A stretch of 64,000 bases of DNA from contig CAWDUO010000001.1 of assembly GCA_963805475.1 (NCBI GenBank), forward strand, positions 1-64,000. Reading direction: 5' to 3'. Position 1 is the stretch's first letter, and each line of letters starts with the position of its first letter. This document shows positions 23,209 through 31,969 of this stretch, one piece after another. The DNA comes from VRUE01 sp963805475 (GTDB lineage Bacteria; Actinomycetota; Thermoleophilia; Solirubrobacterales; 70-9). The translations under genes and the position numbers were made by a program. The notes under the pieces were generated by a model. The model was not told the origin of the DNA and did no database searches. It worked only from the letters and a program-made list of their open reading frames with translations.

Positions 23209-23670
23209 ATGCCCTCTGGGGATAAGTTCTATTCACGTGCATCGCAGGCGGTGGGCGCGAGGGGTTTGCGCTGGATTGGCAAGTTCAACGTGCCGCTGTA
23301 TCGCCTGTCAGGTGGACGCATCGGAGGGAGGGTCAACAAGGCGCCGGTCCTGCTGCTGACGACGACCGGACGCAGGTCGGGGCAGCGGCGGACCGCGCCC
23401 GTCGTCTACCTGGCCGACGGCGAGAGCTACGTCGTGATCGGCTCCAACGCCGGCCACGGCCGCACGCCCGCCTGGTCGCTCAACCTGAAGGCGAACCCGG
23501 AGGCCGAGGTCGAGGTCGGGCGCAAGCGCCTCCCGGTGCGCGCTCGCGTCGCCGAGGGGGAGGAGCGGGCCGACCTCTGGCGCCGCCACAACGAGCAGTA
23601 CTCGGGCTTCGACGAATACGAGGCGCGGACCGACCGCGACATCGCCCTGTTCGTGCTGGAGCCGCGCTGA
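23209..23670 (+). CDS. Nitroreductase-family deazaflavin (F420)-dependent oxidoreductase, DDN-like
   Basis: 153 residues. Typical DDN family features: an N-terminal helix with KFNVPLYRLSGGRIG, then VLLLTTTGRRSGQRRTAPVV, YVVIGSNAGHGRTPAWSLNL and KANPEAEVEVG. These split-barrel proteins bind coenzyme F420, made by many actinobacteria, and reduce enones or nitro compounds. The TGA overlaps the next gene's ATG by one base. Confidence 0.88.
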   Translation: MPSGDKFYSRASQAVGARGLRWIGKFNVPLYRLSGGRIGGRVNKAPVLLLTTTGRRSGQRRTAPVVYLADGESYVVIGSNAGHGRTPAWSLNLKANPEAEVEVGRKRLPVRARVAEGEERADLWRRHNEQYSGFDEYEARTDRDIALFVLEPR

Positions 23671-24044
23671 TGGCGCACCCGTTCCGGCTTGCCGCCGAGG
23701 AGAAGGACCTGGAGGCGATGACCGAGATCCTGCGCGAGGACGTCGTCCTGCACAGTCCGATCCTCTTCCGCGGCTTCGAGGGCCGCGAGATCGTGCTCGG
23801 CGTGCTCGGCCACGTTGTCGCCACCCTGGACGACTTCCGCTACACCGACGAGCTCGCCGAGGGAGACGCCGTCGTCCTGCGCTTCAAGGCCCGCGTCGGC
23901 GACCGCGAGCTGGAGGGCATCGACTTCCTCGAGCTCGACGAGGACGGCCGCGTCCGCGAGCTGACCGTCTTCATGCGCCCGATGTCGGCCCTCAAGGCCT
24001 TCAACGAGCAGATGGCCACCCGCCTGGGTGTCAAGGCCGGGTAG
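23670..24044 (+). CDS. NTF2-like/SnoaL-like domain protein
   Basis: 124 residues with the cone-shaped NTF2 pattern: an N-terminal helix pair (RLAAEEKDLEAMTEILREDV), VLHSPILFRGFEGRE, then strands ending FLELDEDGRVRELTVFMRPM. No catalytic residues can be assigned. It is translationally coupled (one-base overlap) to the DDN-like gene, suggesting that the two act on the same small molecule. Confidence 0.8.
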   Translation: MAHPFRLAAEEKDLEAMTEILREDVVLHSPILFRGFEGREIVLGVLGHVVATLDDFRYTDELAEGDAVVLRFKARVGDRELEGIDFLELDEDGRVRELTVFMRPMSALKAFNEQMATRLGVKAG

Positions 24045-24060
24045 ACTCGGCCCCCCTTCC

Positions 24061-24142
24061 GGGGGAGTGCCCGAGTGGTTAAAGGGGACTGGCTGTAAAC
24101 CAGTTGGCTATGCCTACACAGGTTCGAATCCTGTCTCCCCCA
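24061..24142 (+). tRNA. tRNA-Tyr (anticodon GTA)
   Basis: 82 nt class II tRNA. Acceptor GGGGGAG/CTCCCCC, anticodon stem ACTGG/CCAGT around CTGTAAA, long variable arm TTGGCTATGCCTAC, T-arm with GGTTCGAATCC. No CCA encoded. It lies directly between two protein genes, ending one base before the next start codon. Confidence 0.97.
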
Positions 24143-24143
24143 T

Positions 24144-24857
24144 ATGAGTCCTAGCCTCGACGGCCGGGTCTATGCGATCGCCGGGGTTGGTGGTGGGTTG
24201 GGGCCTGTGGTGGCGGAGCGATTTGGCGCCGCCGGGGCGATCGTCTCCGGGGCGGATCGAGATCAGAGACGGGTCGACGAGCTGGGGGAAGAGCTTGGAC
24301 TGCCCGCCGAGCGGTGGGACGGGCGGGCGGTCGACCTGCTCGATGAGGTTGCGACACGTGAGTGGTGCGCGGCGCTGGTCGAGCGTTTCGGCCGGGTCGA
24401 CGGGTTGCTGCACCTGGTCGGCGGCTGGCGCGGCGGGCAGCCGCTGCACGAGGCGCCGCTCGCCGACTGGGTGCTCCTGCACGATCTGCTGATCCGCACC
24501 GTCCAGCACACCACTCGCGCCTTCCACGACGCGCTGCTCGCCGCGTCGAACGGCCGCTTCGTCCTCGTCTCCGCCAAGCAGGCGCAGGCTCCCTCGAACT
24601 CCAACGCCGCCTACGCGGCCGCCAAGGCCGCCGCCGAGGCCTGGACGCTCGCCCTCGCCGACGGCTTCGCCGGCACGCCGGCGACCGCCAACGCCGTCGT
24701 CGTCGACGCGATCCTCACCTCGCGCATGCGCGAGGAAGACCCTGAGGGCGACTTCTCCTCCTTCACCCCCGCCGAGCACATCGCCGAGGCGATCGCCTTT
24801 CTCTGCTCGGATGCCGCGCAGGAGACCAACGGTCAGCGCCTCACGCTCGCCCACTGA
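24144..24857 (+). CDS. Short-chain dehydrogenase/reductase
   Basis: 237 residues. The nucleotide-binding loop is the variant GVGGGLGP near residue 14 rather than TGxxxGxG; catalytic YAAAK lies near residue 155, preceded by Ser in FVLVSAKQAQ, and NAVVVDAILT follows. It would be an NAD(P)-dependent oxidoreductase of unknown substrate. The start codon comes just after the tRNA-Tyr gene, so either the tRNA is processed from the same transcript or translation begins further in. Confidence 0.85.
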   Translation: MSPSLDGRVYAIAGVGGGLGPVVAERFGAAGAIVSGADRDQRRVDELGEELGLPAERWDGRAVDLLDEVATREWCAALVERFGRVDGLLHLVGGWRGGQPLHEAPLADWVLLHDLLIRTVQHTTRAFHDALLAASNGRFVLVSAKQAQAPSNSNAAYAAAKAAAEAWTLALADGFAGTPATANAVVVDAILTSRMREEDPEGDFSSFTPAEHIAEAIAFLCSDAAQETNGQRLTLAH

Positions 24858-24882
24858 GCGGCGGCGGGCATACCATCCCAAT

Positions 24883-25662
24883 ATGAGCGGCAAGCGCGCC
24901 AGGCCCGGCGAGGGTGAGATGACAATTCGCGAGCTGGCCGAGCGGACGGGGATGACCGTGCGCAACATCCGCGCCCACCAGACGCGCGGCCTGCTACCGC
25001 CGCCGATCGTCCGCGGCCGCACCGGCTACTACGGGCCCGAGCACGTCGCCCGGATCGAGCTGACGCGTGAGATGCAGGCCGACGGGCTCAACCTGGAGGC
25101 GATCCGGCGCGTGCTCGACAGCGGCGACGGCTCCGGCGCGGCGATGTTCGACTTCACCCGCGCCCTGCGCGCGCCCTTCGAAGACGAGGCGCCGGAGATC
25201 GTCGAGGCCGAGGAGCTGGCGGGAATCTGGGGTGAGGCGGCGGACGCGAAGCTGCGCCGCCGGGCGGAAAAGCTCGGCATCTTCCGCGCCCTGCCCGACG
25301 GGCGGATCGAGGTGATCAGCCCGCGGCTGCTGCACGCCGCCGCCGAACTCGCCCAGCTCGGCATCGGCGCCGAGGGCGCCCTGCGCACCGCCGAGAAGCT
25401 GCGCCGCCAGGCCGACGGCGTCGCCCGCGCCTTCGTCGACCTCTTCGTCAGCGAGGTCTGGGAGCCCTTCGACCGCGCCGGCCGCCCCGAAGGCGAGTGG
25501 CCGCGGATGAGCGAGGCGCTCGAACGGATGCGCCCGCTCGCCGCCGGCGCCCTGCTCGCCACCTTCCAGATCGCGATGGGGGACGCGGTGGAGCGGGAGA
25601 GCGAGCGCACCCTGCGTCTCGCCGCCGAGCCGAGGAAACGCTCCGGCAAGCGCCGCAGGTAG
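24883..25662 (+). CDS. MerR-family transcriptional regulator
   Basis: 259 residues. N-terminal MerR HTH: MTIRELAERTGMTVRNIRAH, a wing GRTGYYGPEHVARI, and the helix LTREMQADGLNLEAIRRVLD. The long C-terminal part (about 95-240) is helical, with no Cys or recognisable ligand-binding motif, and ends in a basic RKRSGKRRR tail. Family members bind spaced dyads between -35 and -10. Target and ligand unknown. Confidence 0.88.
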   Translation: MSGKRARPGEGEMTIRELAERTGMTVRNIRAHQTRGLLPPPIVRGRTGYYGPEHVARIELTREMQADGLNLEAIRRVLDSGDGSGAAMFDFTRALRAPFEDEAPEIVEAEELAGIWGEAADAKLRRRAEKLGIFRALPDGRIEVISPRLLHAAAELAQLGIGAEGALRTAEKLRRQADGVARAFVDLFVSEVWEPFDRAGRPEGEWPRMSEALERMRPLAAGALLATFQIAMGDAVERESERTLRLAAEPRKRSGKRRR

Positions 25663-25694
25663 CGCCGCCGCGGCCGGCCGCATAATCTGCGCCG

Positions 25695-26855
25695 ATGGCG
25701 AGCGCGACCCGGGTGGCGACCGAGGGGGTCTTCCCCTCCCAGGCGCTGAGCGAGGCGATCGAGGTCGGCTGGCTCAGCTCCGGCGAGTACCGCATCCTGC
25801 CCGAGGCGATCCAGCCGGCCAGCGTCGACCTGCGGCTCGGCGACCACGCCTGGGCGCTGCGCTGCTCCTTCCTGCCCGACGTCGACTCGACCGTCGAGGA
25901 GAAGATCGAGGGGCTCGCCTTCCAGAAGGTCGATCTGCGCGACGGCGCGGTGCTGGAGCGCGACCGCCCCTACCTGGTGCCGCTGCTGGAGGAGCTGGCG
26001 CTGCCCGACGACGTGCGCGCCAAGGCCAACCCGAAGAGCTCGACCGGCCGGCTCGACGTCTTCACCCGGGTGCTCACCGACCGCCACCACCGCTTCGACG
26101 AGATCCGCCCCGGCTACAACGGCCGCCTCTACCTGGAGATCGTCCCGCGCTCCTTCGCGATCCAGGTGCGCAGCGGCCTCTCGCTCAACCAGCTGCGCCT
26201 GGCGCGCGGCGACGTGCGCCTCGCCGACGCCGAGATCCGCGCCCTGCAGGACGAGTTCCCGCTGCTCTACCTCGACTCCCACGCCCTGCGCGAGTCCGAG
26301 CTGGCGCTCGCCGACGGCCTCTTCCTCAGCGTCGACCTGTCCGGGCCGGCGGACCGCATCGTCGGCTACCGGGCGAAGAAGAACAGCCTGCCGATCGACC
26401 TCTCGCGCGTCCGCGCCTACCGCTGGACCGACTACTGGGACCCCGTATACCCCGAGGCGGGCGGGCGGATCGTGCTCGAGCCCGAGATCTTCTACCTGCT
26501 GCTCTCCGCCGAGGGCGTCTGCATCCCGCCGCAGATCGCCGCCGAGATGATGGCCTACGACCCGACCGCGGGCGAGCTGCGCACCCACTACGCCGGCTTC
26601 TTCGACCCCGGCTTCGGCTACGACCCGGCCGGCGGCCGCCACGGCAGCCGCGCCGCGCTCGAGGTCCGCGCGCGAGACGTCTCCTTCATGGTCGAGCACC
26701 GCCAGCCGGTCTGCAAGCTGGCGCTGGAGCGCACCGGCGCCCCGGCCGAGCGCCTCTACGGCGAGCAGCTCGGCTCCAACTACCAGGGCCAGGTGACGAT
26801 GCTGAGCAAGCACTTCGAGGAGCAGGCGGCCGGCGCCGCCGCTCCGGACGCCTAG
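25695..26855 (+). CDS. 2'-deoxycytidine 5'-triphosphate deaminase, tandem-domain type
   Basis: 386 residues, about twice the length of a single Dcd subunit, as in the DCD_N-type family. Motifs: LPEAIQPASVDLRLGDHAWA, ANPKSSTGRLDVFTRVL (trimer dUTPase-like P-loop) and a second half with GRIVLEPEIFYLLLS, MMAYDPTAGELRTHYAGFFD, and FMVEHRQPVCKLALER. It deaminates dCTP to dUTP for thymidylate supply. It begins 32 bp after the MerR gene on the same strand. Confidence 0.88.
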   Translation: MASATRVATEGVFPSQALSEAIEVGWLSSGEYRILPEAIQPASVDLRLGDHAWALRCSFLPDVDSTVEEKIEGLAFQKVDLRDGAVLERDRPYLVPLLEELALPDDVRAKANPKSSTGRLDVFTRVLTDRHHRFDEIRPGYNGRLYLEIVPRSFAIQVRSGLSLNQLRLARGDVRLADAEIRALQDEFPLLYLDSHALRESELALADGLFLSVDLSGPADRIVGYRAKKNSLPIDLSRVRAYRWTDYWDPVYPEAGGRIVLEPEIFYLLLSAEGVCIPPQIAAEMMAYDPTAGELRTHYAGFFDPGFGYDPAGGRHGSRAALEVRARDVSFMVEHRQPVCKLALERTGAPAERLYGEQLGSNYQGQVTMLSKHFEEQAAGAAAPDA

Positions 26856-26897
26856 CAGCATCGCTGCCCTGCCACGGTTCTCGAATACCCTAGGGAT

Positions 26898-27359
26898 GTG
26901 TCTGAGCGAACCTGGAGCGTCTACCTGGCTGGGGAGATCCACTCCGACTGGCGCGAGCGGATCGAATCCGGCGCGCGCGAGGCGGGCCTGCCGGTCTCCT
27001 TCGCCGCGCCGGTCACCGACCACGCCGCCTCCGACGACGCCGGCGTCGGCACGCTGGGGGCGGAGGGCGAGCCCTTCTGGCGCGACCACATGGGCGCCGG
27101 CGTCAACGCGATCCGCACGCAGACGCTGATCCGCGCCGCCGACGTGGTGATCGTCCGCTTCGGCGACAAGTACCGCCAGTGGAACGCCGCCTTCGACGCC
27201 GGTTTCGCGGCGGCGCTCGGCAAGCCCTACGTCACCCTGCACGACCCCGAGCTCGACCACGCGCTGAAGGAGGTCGACCGCGCCGCCCAGGGCACGGCCC
27301 GCACCCCCGAGCAGGTGGTTGCGGTGCTGCGCTACGTCATCCAGGGCAAGTTGGAGTAG
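26898..27359 (+). CDS. YtoQ family protein
   Basis: 153 residues, GTG start. The family pattern is clear: WSVYLAGEIHSDWRERI at the N-terminus, FAAPVTDHAASDDAG, RTQTLIRAADVVIVRFGDKY, QWNAAFDAGFAAALGKPYVT. The fold is nucleoside 2-deoxyribosyltransferase-like; biochemical function is not established. It follows the dCTP deaminase gene, which would suit a nucleotide-metabolism role. Confidence 0.85.
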   Translation: MSERTWSVYLAGEIHSDWRERIESGAREAGLPVSFAAPVTDHAASDDAGVGTLGAEGEPFWRDHMGAGVNAIRTQTLIRAADVVIVRFGDKYRQWNAAFDAGFAAALGKPYVTLHDPELDHALKEVDRAAQGTARTPEQVVAVLRYVIQGKLE

Positions 27360-27389
27360 GCGGTCGGGGGCAGCGACGCCGGCCGCCGC

Positions 27390-28337
27390 TCACCCTTCGT
27401 CCAAGAGGTCGAACGTGCACTCCCGCGGATCCTTGTCGTCCCTGAACCGCCGGAAGCGCGCGCCGTGGCGGATCCGGCCGGCGGCGGCGTGGTCGTAGCC
27501 CACTTCGATCACCAGCTCGGGCCGCAGCGCCACCCACTCGAGGTCGCGCCCGCCCGTCCAGCGGCTCGGCTCGGCAGTGCCGCTCTCACCCGTCTCCAGC
27601 GGCGCAAGCAGCCGCGGCATCGAGCGTTTCGCCTCGGCGCTGAAGCCGGAGATGTGGCCGACCGGGCGCAGGCTCTCGCCGTCGTAGAGGCCGAGGATCA
27701 GCGAGCCGACCGTGCCCTCCTCCTTGCCCGGCCGCCAGCCGAGCACGACGCAGTCGATCTCGCGCTCGCGCTTCACCTTCGCCATCCCCCGGCGCTTGCC
27801 GGGCAGGTAGGGCGCGTCGAGCTGCTTGGCCATCGCGCCCTCGGTGTGGCGCAGCCACCCCTCCGCCCGCGCCGGGTCGGGGCTGAGCTCGCTCAGCTCG
27901 ACTCCCGTCCGTCCCGCCAGCGCCTCCAGCCGCGCCCTTCGCTCGCCGAACGGCTCCTCCAGCAGCGCCTCGTCCCCCTCGGCGAGCAGGTCGAAGGCGA
28001 CGTAATCGGCCGGGATCTCGCGCGAGAGCAGCGCGATCCGCGACTCCGCCGGGTGGATGCGCTGCTGGAGCGCGTCGAATTCGAGATGACCCTCGGCGTC
28101 GCGGATCACCAGCTCGCCGTCGAGCACGTAGCGGCCGGGCGCGAAGCTCAGCTCGGGGAAGTAGCGGGTCAGGTCCTTGCCGCCGCGCGACTGGACGTAG
28201 AAGCCCTCGCCGTCGACGAAGACGATCGCGCGGAAGCCGTCGAGCTTCTGCTCGTACGCCCACTCCTCGCCGCGCGGCAGCTGTTTGCGGGTCAGCGCGA
28301 GCTGCGGCTTCAGCGGCGGCGCGAACGGCAGGGTCAC
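27390..28337 (-). CDS. ATP-dependent DNA ligase
   Basis: 315 residues. The adenylation domain has the nucleotide-binding Lys in YEQKLDGFRAIVF (about 30), DGELVIRD, YVAFDLLAEGD and a motif V Lys pair MAKVKRERE (about 195). The OB-fold domain follows with LGWRPGKEEGTVGSLILG. It is an LigC/LigD-type ligase used in non-replicative DNA repair. The ATG overlaps the stop of the upstream ABC ATPase gene (ATGA), so it is the last gene of the peptide-transport operon, an unusual place for a ligase. Confidence 0.92.
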   Translation of the reverse strand: MTLPFAPPLKPQLALTRKQLPRGEEWAYEQKLDGFRAIVFVDGEGFYVQSRGGKDLTRYFPELSFAPGRYVLDGELVIRDAEGHLEFDALQQRIHPAESRIALLSREIPADYVAFDLLAEGDEALLEEPFGERRARLEALAGRTGVELSELSPDPARAEGWLRHTEGAMAKQLDAPYLPGKRRGMAKVKREREIDCVVLGWRPGKEEGTVGSLILGLYDGESLRPVGHISGFSAEAKRSMPRLLAPLETGESGTAEPSRWTGGRDLEWVALRPELVIEVGYDHAAAGRIRHGARFRRFRDDKDPRECTFDLLDEG

Positions 28338-29986
28338 GGGCCCGATGATGCCCGACGAGCGCGCGCCTCGCGCGGGTCGGGCACCGGCACCGCCGCCAGC
28401 AGCTCCCTCGTGTAGGGGTCGGCGGGCCGCTCGCAGACCCGGTCGGCGGGCCCCAGCTCGACGATCTTTCCCTCGTGCATGACCGCGATCCGGTCGGAGA
28501 CGTGGCGGACGACGCCGATGTCGTGGGCGACGAAGACGTAGGTGAGGCCGAAATCCGCCTGCAGCTCGGCCAGCAGGTCGAGGATCTGCGCGCGGATCGA
28601 GACGTCGAGGGCGGAGACCGGCTCGTCGGCGATCACCAGTCGCGGCTCCAGCGCCAGCGCCCGGGCGATCCCGACGCGCTGCCGCTGCCCGCCCGAGAGC
28701 TCGTGCGGGTAGCGCTGATAGTGGGCGGCGGAGAGGCCGACCCGCTCGAGCAGCCCCTGCACGCGGCCGCGCAGCTCGCGCCCCGAGGCGCCCCCTTGCA
28801 CGCGCAGCGGCTCGCCGACGATCTGGCCGATCCGCCGGCGCGGGTTGAGCGAGGAGTAGGGGTCCTGGAAGACCAGCTGCATCCGCGCCCGCAGCGGCCG
28901 CATCCGCCGCGGCGAGAGGCCGGCGATCTCACGCCCTTCGAAGCGCACCGAGCCCGAGGTCGGCGCGAGCAGCTGGAGGACGGCGCGCGCGAGCGTCGAC
29001 TTGCCGCTGCCCGACTCGCCGACCAGGCCCAGCGTCTCGCCGCGGGCGACGCTGAAGCTGACGCCGTCGACGGCGCGCACCCGCTCGACCTCCCGGTCGG
29101 AGAGCAGGCCGCGCTTGAGCGGAAAGTGCTTGACCAGATCCGTCACCTCGAGCAGCGGCGGCTCGGCCCCGGCGGGGCGCAGCGGCGGCGCCTCGTCCAA
29201 CCGCACGACCGCCCCGAGCAGCCGGCGCGTGTAGGGGTCCTCGGGCGAGTAGAAGACCCGGTCGAGCCCGCCGCGCTCGACGATCCGCCCCTCGTGCATG
29301 ACCAGCACCCGGTCGGCGATCTCGGCGACGACGCCGAAGTCGTGGGTGATCAGGATCGTCGCCAGGCCGCGCTCGCGGTTCAGCCGCCGCAGCAGCTCGA
29401 GTATCTGCGCCTGGACGGTCACGTCGAGCGCCGTCGTCGGCTCGTCGGCGATCAGGATCTCCGGCTCCAGCATCAGCGCCATCGCGATCATCGCCCGCTG
29501 CCGCATCCCACCGGAGAGCTCGTGCGGGTAGCGGTCGACCTGGCGCTCCGGCTGGGGCAGGCCGACCGCGCCGAGCAGCTCGATCGCCCGTGCGCGGGCC
29601 TCGTCCCGGCCCACCTCCGGCCGGTGCTCCAGCGTCGCCTCGGTCAGCTGCCGGCCGATCCGGTAGACCGGGTTGAACGAGGTCATCGGATCCTGGAAGA
29701 CCATCGCGATCCGCTCGCCACGGACCTCGCGCAGCCGCTTCTCGCCGGCGTCGATCAGCTCGGCGCCGGCGAGCCGGACCGAGCCCTCGATGCGGGCGTT
29801 GGGCGAGCGGGTGAGGCCGACGATCGTCTGCGCGGTGACGCTCTTGCCCGAGCCCGACTCGCCGACGATCGCCAGCACCTCGCCCGGGGCGAGCTCGAAG
29901 GAGACGCCGTCGACCGCCCGCACGGGGCCGCCCTCGGTCGCGAAGCCGACCCGCAGCCCGTCGACGCGCAGCAGCAGCTCGCTCAT
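28334..29986 (-). CDS. Fused dipeptide/oligopeptide ABC transporter ATP-binding protein (DppD-DppF type)
   Basis: 550 residues with two complete ABC ATPase domains. Domain 1 (about 1-255): Walker A GESGSGKS, signature LSGGMRQR, Walker B ILIADEPT. Domain 2 (about 265-545): GESGSGKST, LSGGQRQR, LVIADEPVSALD. Oligo_HPY-like C-terminal extensions with YTRRLLGAV and YTRELLAAVP follow each. It energises peptide import with the two permeases and substrate-binding protein upstream. Start ATG at 29986 (MSELLLRVDGL). Confidence 0.94.
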   Translation of the reverse strand: MSELLLRVDGLRVGFATEGGPVRAVDGVSFELAPGEVLAIVGESGSGKSVTAQTIVGLTRSPNARIEGSVRLAGAELIDAGEKRLREVRGERIAMVFQDPMTSFNPVYRIGRQLTEATLEHRPEVGRDEARARAIELLGAVGLPQPERQVDRYPHELSGGMRQRAMIAMALMLEPEILIADEPTTALDVTVQAQILELLRRLNRERGLATILITHDFGVVAEIADRVLVMHEGRIVERGGLDRVFYSPEDPYTRRLLGAVVRLDEAPPLRPAGAEPPLLEVTDLVKHFPLKRGLLSDREVERVRAVDGVSFSVARGETLGLVGESGSGKSTLARAVLQLLAPTSGSVRFEGREIAGLSPRRMRPLRARMQLVFQDPYSSLNPRRRIGQIVGEPLRVQGGASGRELRGRVQGLLERVGLSAAHYQRYPHELSGGQRQRVGIARALALEPRLVIADEPVSALDVSIRAQILDLLAELQADFGLTYVFVAHDIGVVRHVSDRIAVMHEGKIVELGPADRVCERPADPYTRELLAAVPVPDPREARARRASSGP

Positions 29987-29999
29987 CGCGCGCAGCCCC

Positions 30000-30956
30000 T
30001 CACCGCGGCGATCCCCCAAGCTTGACCCGCGGGTCGAGGAAGGCGTAGAGGACGTCGACCAGGGCGTTGAGCAGGACGATGAAGAAGGCGCCGAAGAGGA
30101 CCACGGCGATCACCGGCGGCAGGTCCTGGTTGACCAGCGATTCGTAGGTGTAGAGGCCGATGCCGTCGAGGTTGAAGATGGCTTCGACGGCGATCGCGCC
30201 GCCCAGCAGGGCGCCGACGTCGAGCCCGAACAGGGTGACGACCGGGCCGAGCGAGTTGCGCAGCACGTGCCGGGTCATCACCCGCCGCTCGGAGAGGCCC
30301 TTGGCGCGCGCCGTGCGCACGTAGTCCTCGCCCATCGCGTCGAGCATGTTGGCGCGCAGCACGCGGCTGTAGAGGCCGATGTAGAGGATCGAGAGGGTCG
30401 TCCAGGGGAGGATCAGGTGGTAGGCCCACTGGAGCGGGTCTTCGGTGAACGGGACGTAGTCGCCCGAAGGGAAGAGCCCGAGCTTGTAGGCGAGGTAGTT
30501 GAGGAGGATCGCCGCGAGCCAGAATTCGGGCACCGAGATCCCGGTCACGGAGACGACGGTCAGCGCGCGGTCGAGCTTGCCTCCGGGTCGCCGCGCGGAG
30601 AGGTAGCCGAAGAGGACGCCGAAGAACATCCAGATGACGGCGGCGCCGAGGCAGAGCGAGAACGTCGCCGGAACCCCTTCGAGGATCCGTTCGTCGACGT
30701 CTTCCCGACCTTCGTAGGAGATCAGGTCGCCGCTGAAGACCTTGCGCATCATCGTCAGGTACTGCTGCGGCAGCGGTTCGTCGAAGCCCCATTCCTCTTC
30801 GATGCCGGCGACGAGGGTCGGCGTCGCGTTCCTGCCGGCCATGCTCTGCGCCGGGTTGGAGTCGGGGATCACGTTGAAGACGCAGAAGACGATCACCGAG
30901 ACGGCGAAGAGGACGACCGCGGCGCCGGCCGCGCGCCTGAGGACGAAGCGGCCCAT
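30000..30956 (-). CDS. Dipeptide/oligopeptide ABC transporter permease (DppB type)
   Basis: 318 residues, six TMs. MGRFVLRRAAGAAVVLFAVS is the usual N-terminal TM of DppB/OppB, and EDYVRTARAKGLSERRVMTR is the ATPase-contacting EAA loop. It overlaps the stop of the upstream permease gene by one base. Longer in-frame starts exist but run into the neighbour. Confidence 0.92.
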   Translation of the reverse strand: MGRFVLRRAAGAAVVLFAVSVIVFCVFNVIPDSNPAQSMAGRNATPTLVAGIEEEWGFDEPLPQQYLTMMRKVFSGDLISYEGREDVDERILEGVPATFSLCLGAAVIWMFFGVLFGYLSARRPGGKLDRALTVVSVTGISVPEFWLAAILLNYLAYKLGLFPSGDYVPFTEDPLQWAYHLILPWTTLSILYIGLYSRVLRANMLDAMGEDYVRTARAKGLSERRVMTRHVLRNSLGPVVTLFGLDVGALLGGAIAVEAIFNLDGIGLYTYESLVNQDLPPVIAVVLFGAFFIVLLNALVDVLYAFLDPRVKLGGSPR

Positions 30957-31969
30957 CAGACAGCGGTCCCGTGCGGCTCGGCCATGCCGGAGTGGGCCTC
31001 GAGAACGACCTTGGACTTGGGGTCGAGCGCGTCGCGCAGGCCCTCGCCGAAGACGTTGACGGAGAGCACGGTGAGCAGGATCATCGCGCCGGGGATGACG
31101 GTGAGCAGCGGCGCCGTGCTGATCAGCTCGAAGCCGCTGCCGATCATCGAGCCCCATGAGGTGTTGGGGGGCTGCACGCCGACGCCGAGGAAGGAGAGCG
31201 TCGCCTCGAGCAGCATGTTGTTGGCGACCCCCAGCGCGAAGAAGACGATCAGGGTCGAGGAGAGGTTCGGCAGCAGCTCGCCGAACATGATCCGCAGGGG
31301 GCCGGCGCCCTGGGCGACCGCCGCCTCGACGAACTCACGCTCGCGCAGCGAGAGCACCTCGCCGCGGATCGGCCGGGCGATGTAGGGGGTGTAGACGAAG
31401 GCGATGATCAGGATCGGGATCCAGATCGAGCTGCCGGAGAGGTGCAGCGGGCCGATCCGCAGGCCGCCGACGGCGAGGGCGAGGCCGAGCGCGATCGCGA
31501 GCAGGGTCACCGGGAAGGCCCAGATCACGTCGAGCGCGCGTGCGATGACGGCGTCCGTCCAGCCCCGGAAGTAGCCGGCGAGCAGGCCGAGCAGCGTCGC
31601 CAGCAGCATGGCGAGCAGGGTCGCGCTGAAGCCGATGAAGATCGAGACTCGGCCGCCGTACATCAGCCGCACCATCTCGTCGCGGCCGAGCGTGCCGTCG
31701 GCGCCGAGGAGGAACCTGCCGCCGGCGCCAAGCCAGAGCGGCCCGACCGGCCTGCCTTCGGGGTTGACGACCTCGCGCTGCTTGCCGCCGACGTCGACCT
31801 TCTCCAGCGTGTGGGTTGCGTTCGGCGTCGTGTGGGCGACGTCGCTCGCCCACAGCGGCGCCGCCAAGACGAAGAGGACGATCGCGACGAAGAGGCCGCC
31901 GAAGGCGAGCGCCACCCGGTTGCGCCGCAGCCGCCGGTACGCCAGATACCAGGGGCTGCGGCCCTCCAT
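30956..31969 (-). CDS. Dipeptide/oligopeptide ABC transporter permease (DppC type)
   Basis: 337 residues. N-terminal cytoplasmic segment and first TM (NRVALAFGGLFVAIVLFVLA), a periplasmic insert of about 80 residues with LLGADGTLGRDEMVRLMYGG typical of DppC/OppC, then five TMs with the EAA loop EREFVEAAVAQGAGPLRIMF. It starts directly after the substrate-binding protein stop codon with no gap. Confidence 0.92.
   Translation of the reverse strand: MEGRSPWYLAYRRLRRNRVALAFGGLFVAIVLFVLAAPLWASDVAHTTPNATHTLEKVDVGGKQREVVNPEGRPVGPLWLGAGGRFLLGADGTLGRDEMVRLMYGGRVSIFIGFSATLLAMLLATLLGLLAGYFRGWTDAVIARALDVIWAFPVTLLAIALGLALAVGGLRIGPLHLSGSSIWIPILIIAFVYTPYIARPIRGEVLSLREREFVEAAVAQGAGPLRIMFGELLPNLSSTLIVFFALGVANNMLLEATLSFLGVGVQPPNTSWGSMIGSGFELISTAPLLTVIPGAMILLTVLSVNVFGEGLRDALDPKSKVVLEAHSGMAEPHGTAV

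Noticed and set aside
25029..27260. 743-codon open frame on the minus strand opposite MerR, dCTP deaminase and ytoQ
   Set aside because: It is an antisense shadow of three well-supported plus-strand genes; its translation is low-complexity and matches no family, as expected in GC-rich DNA.
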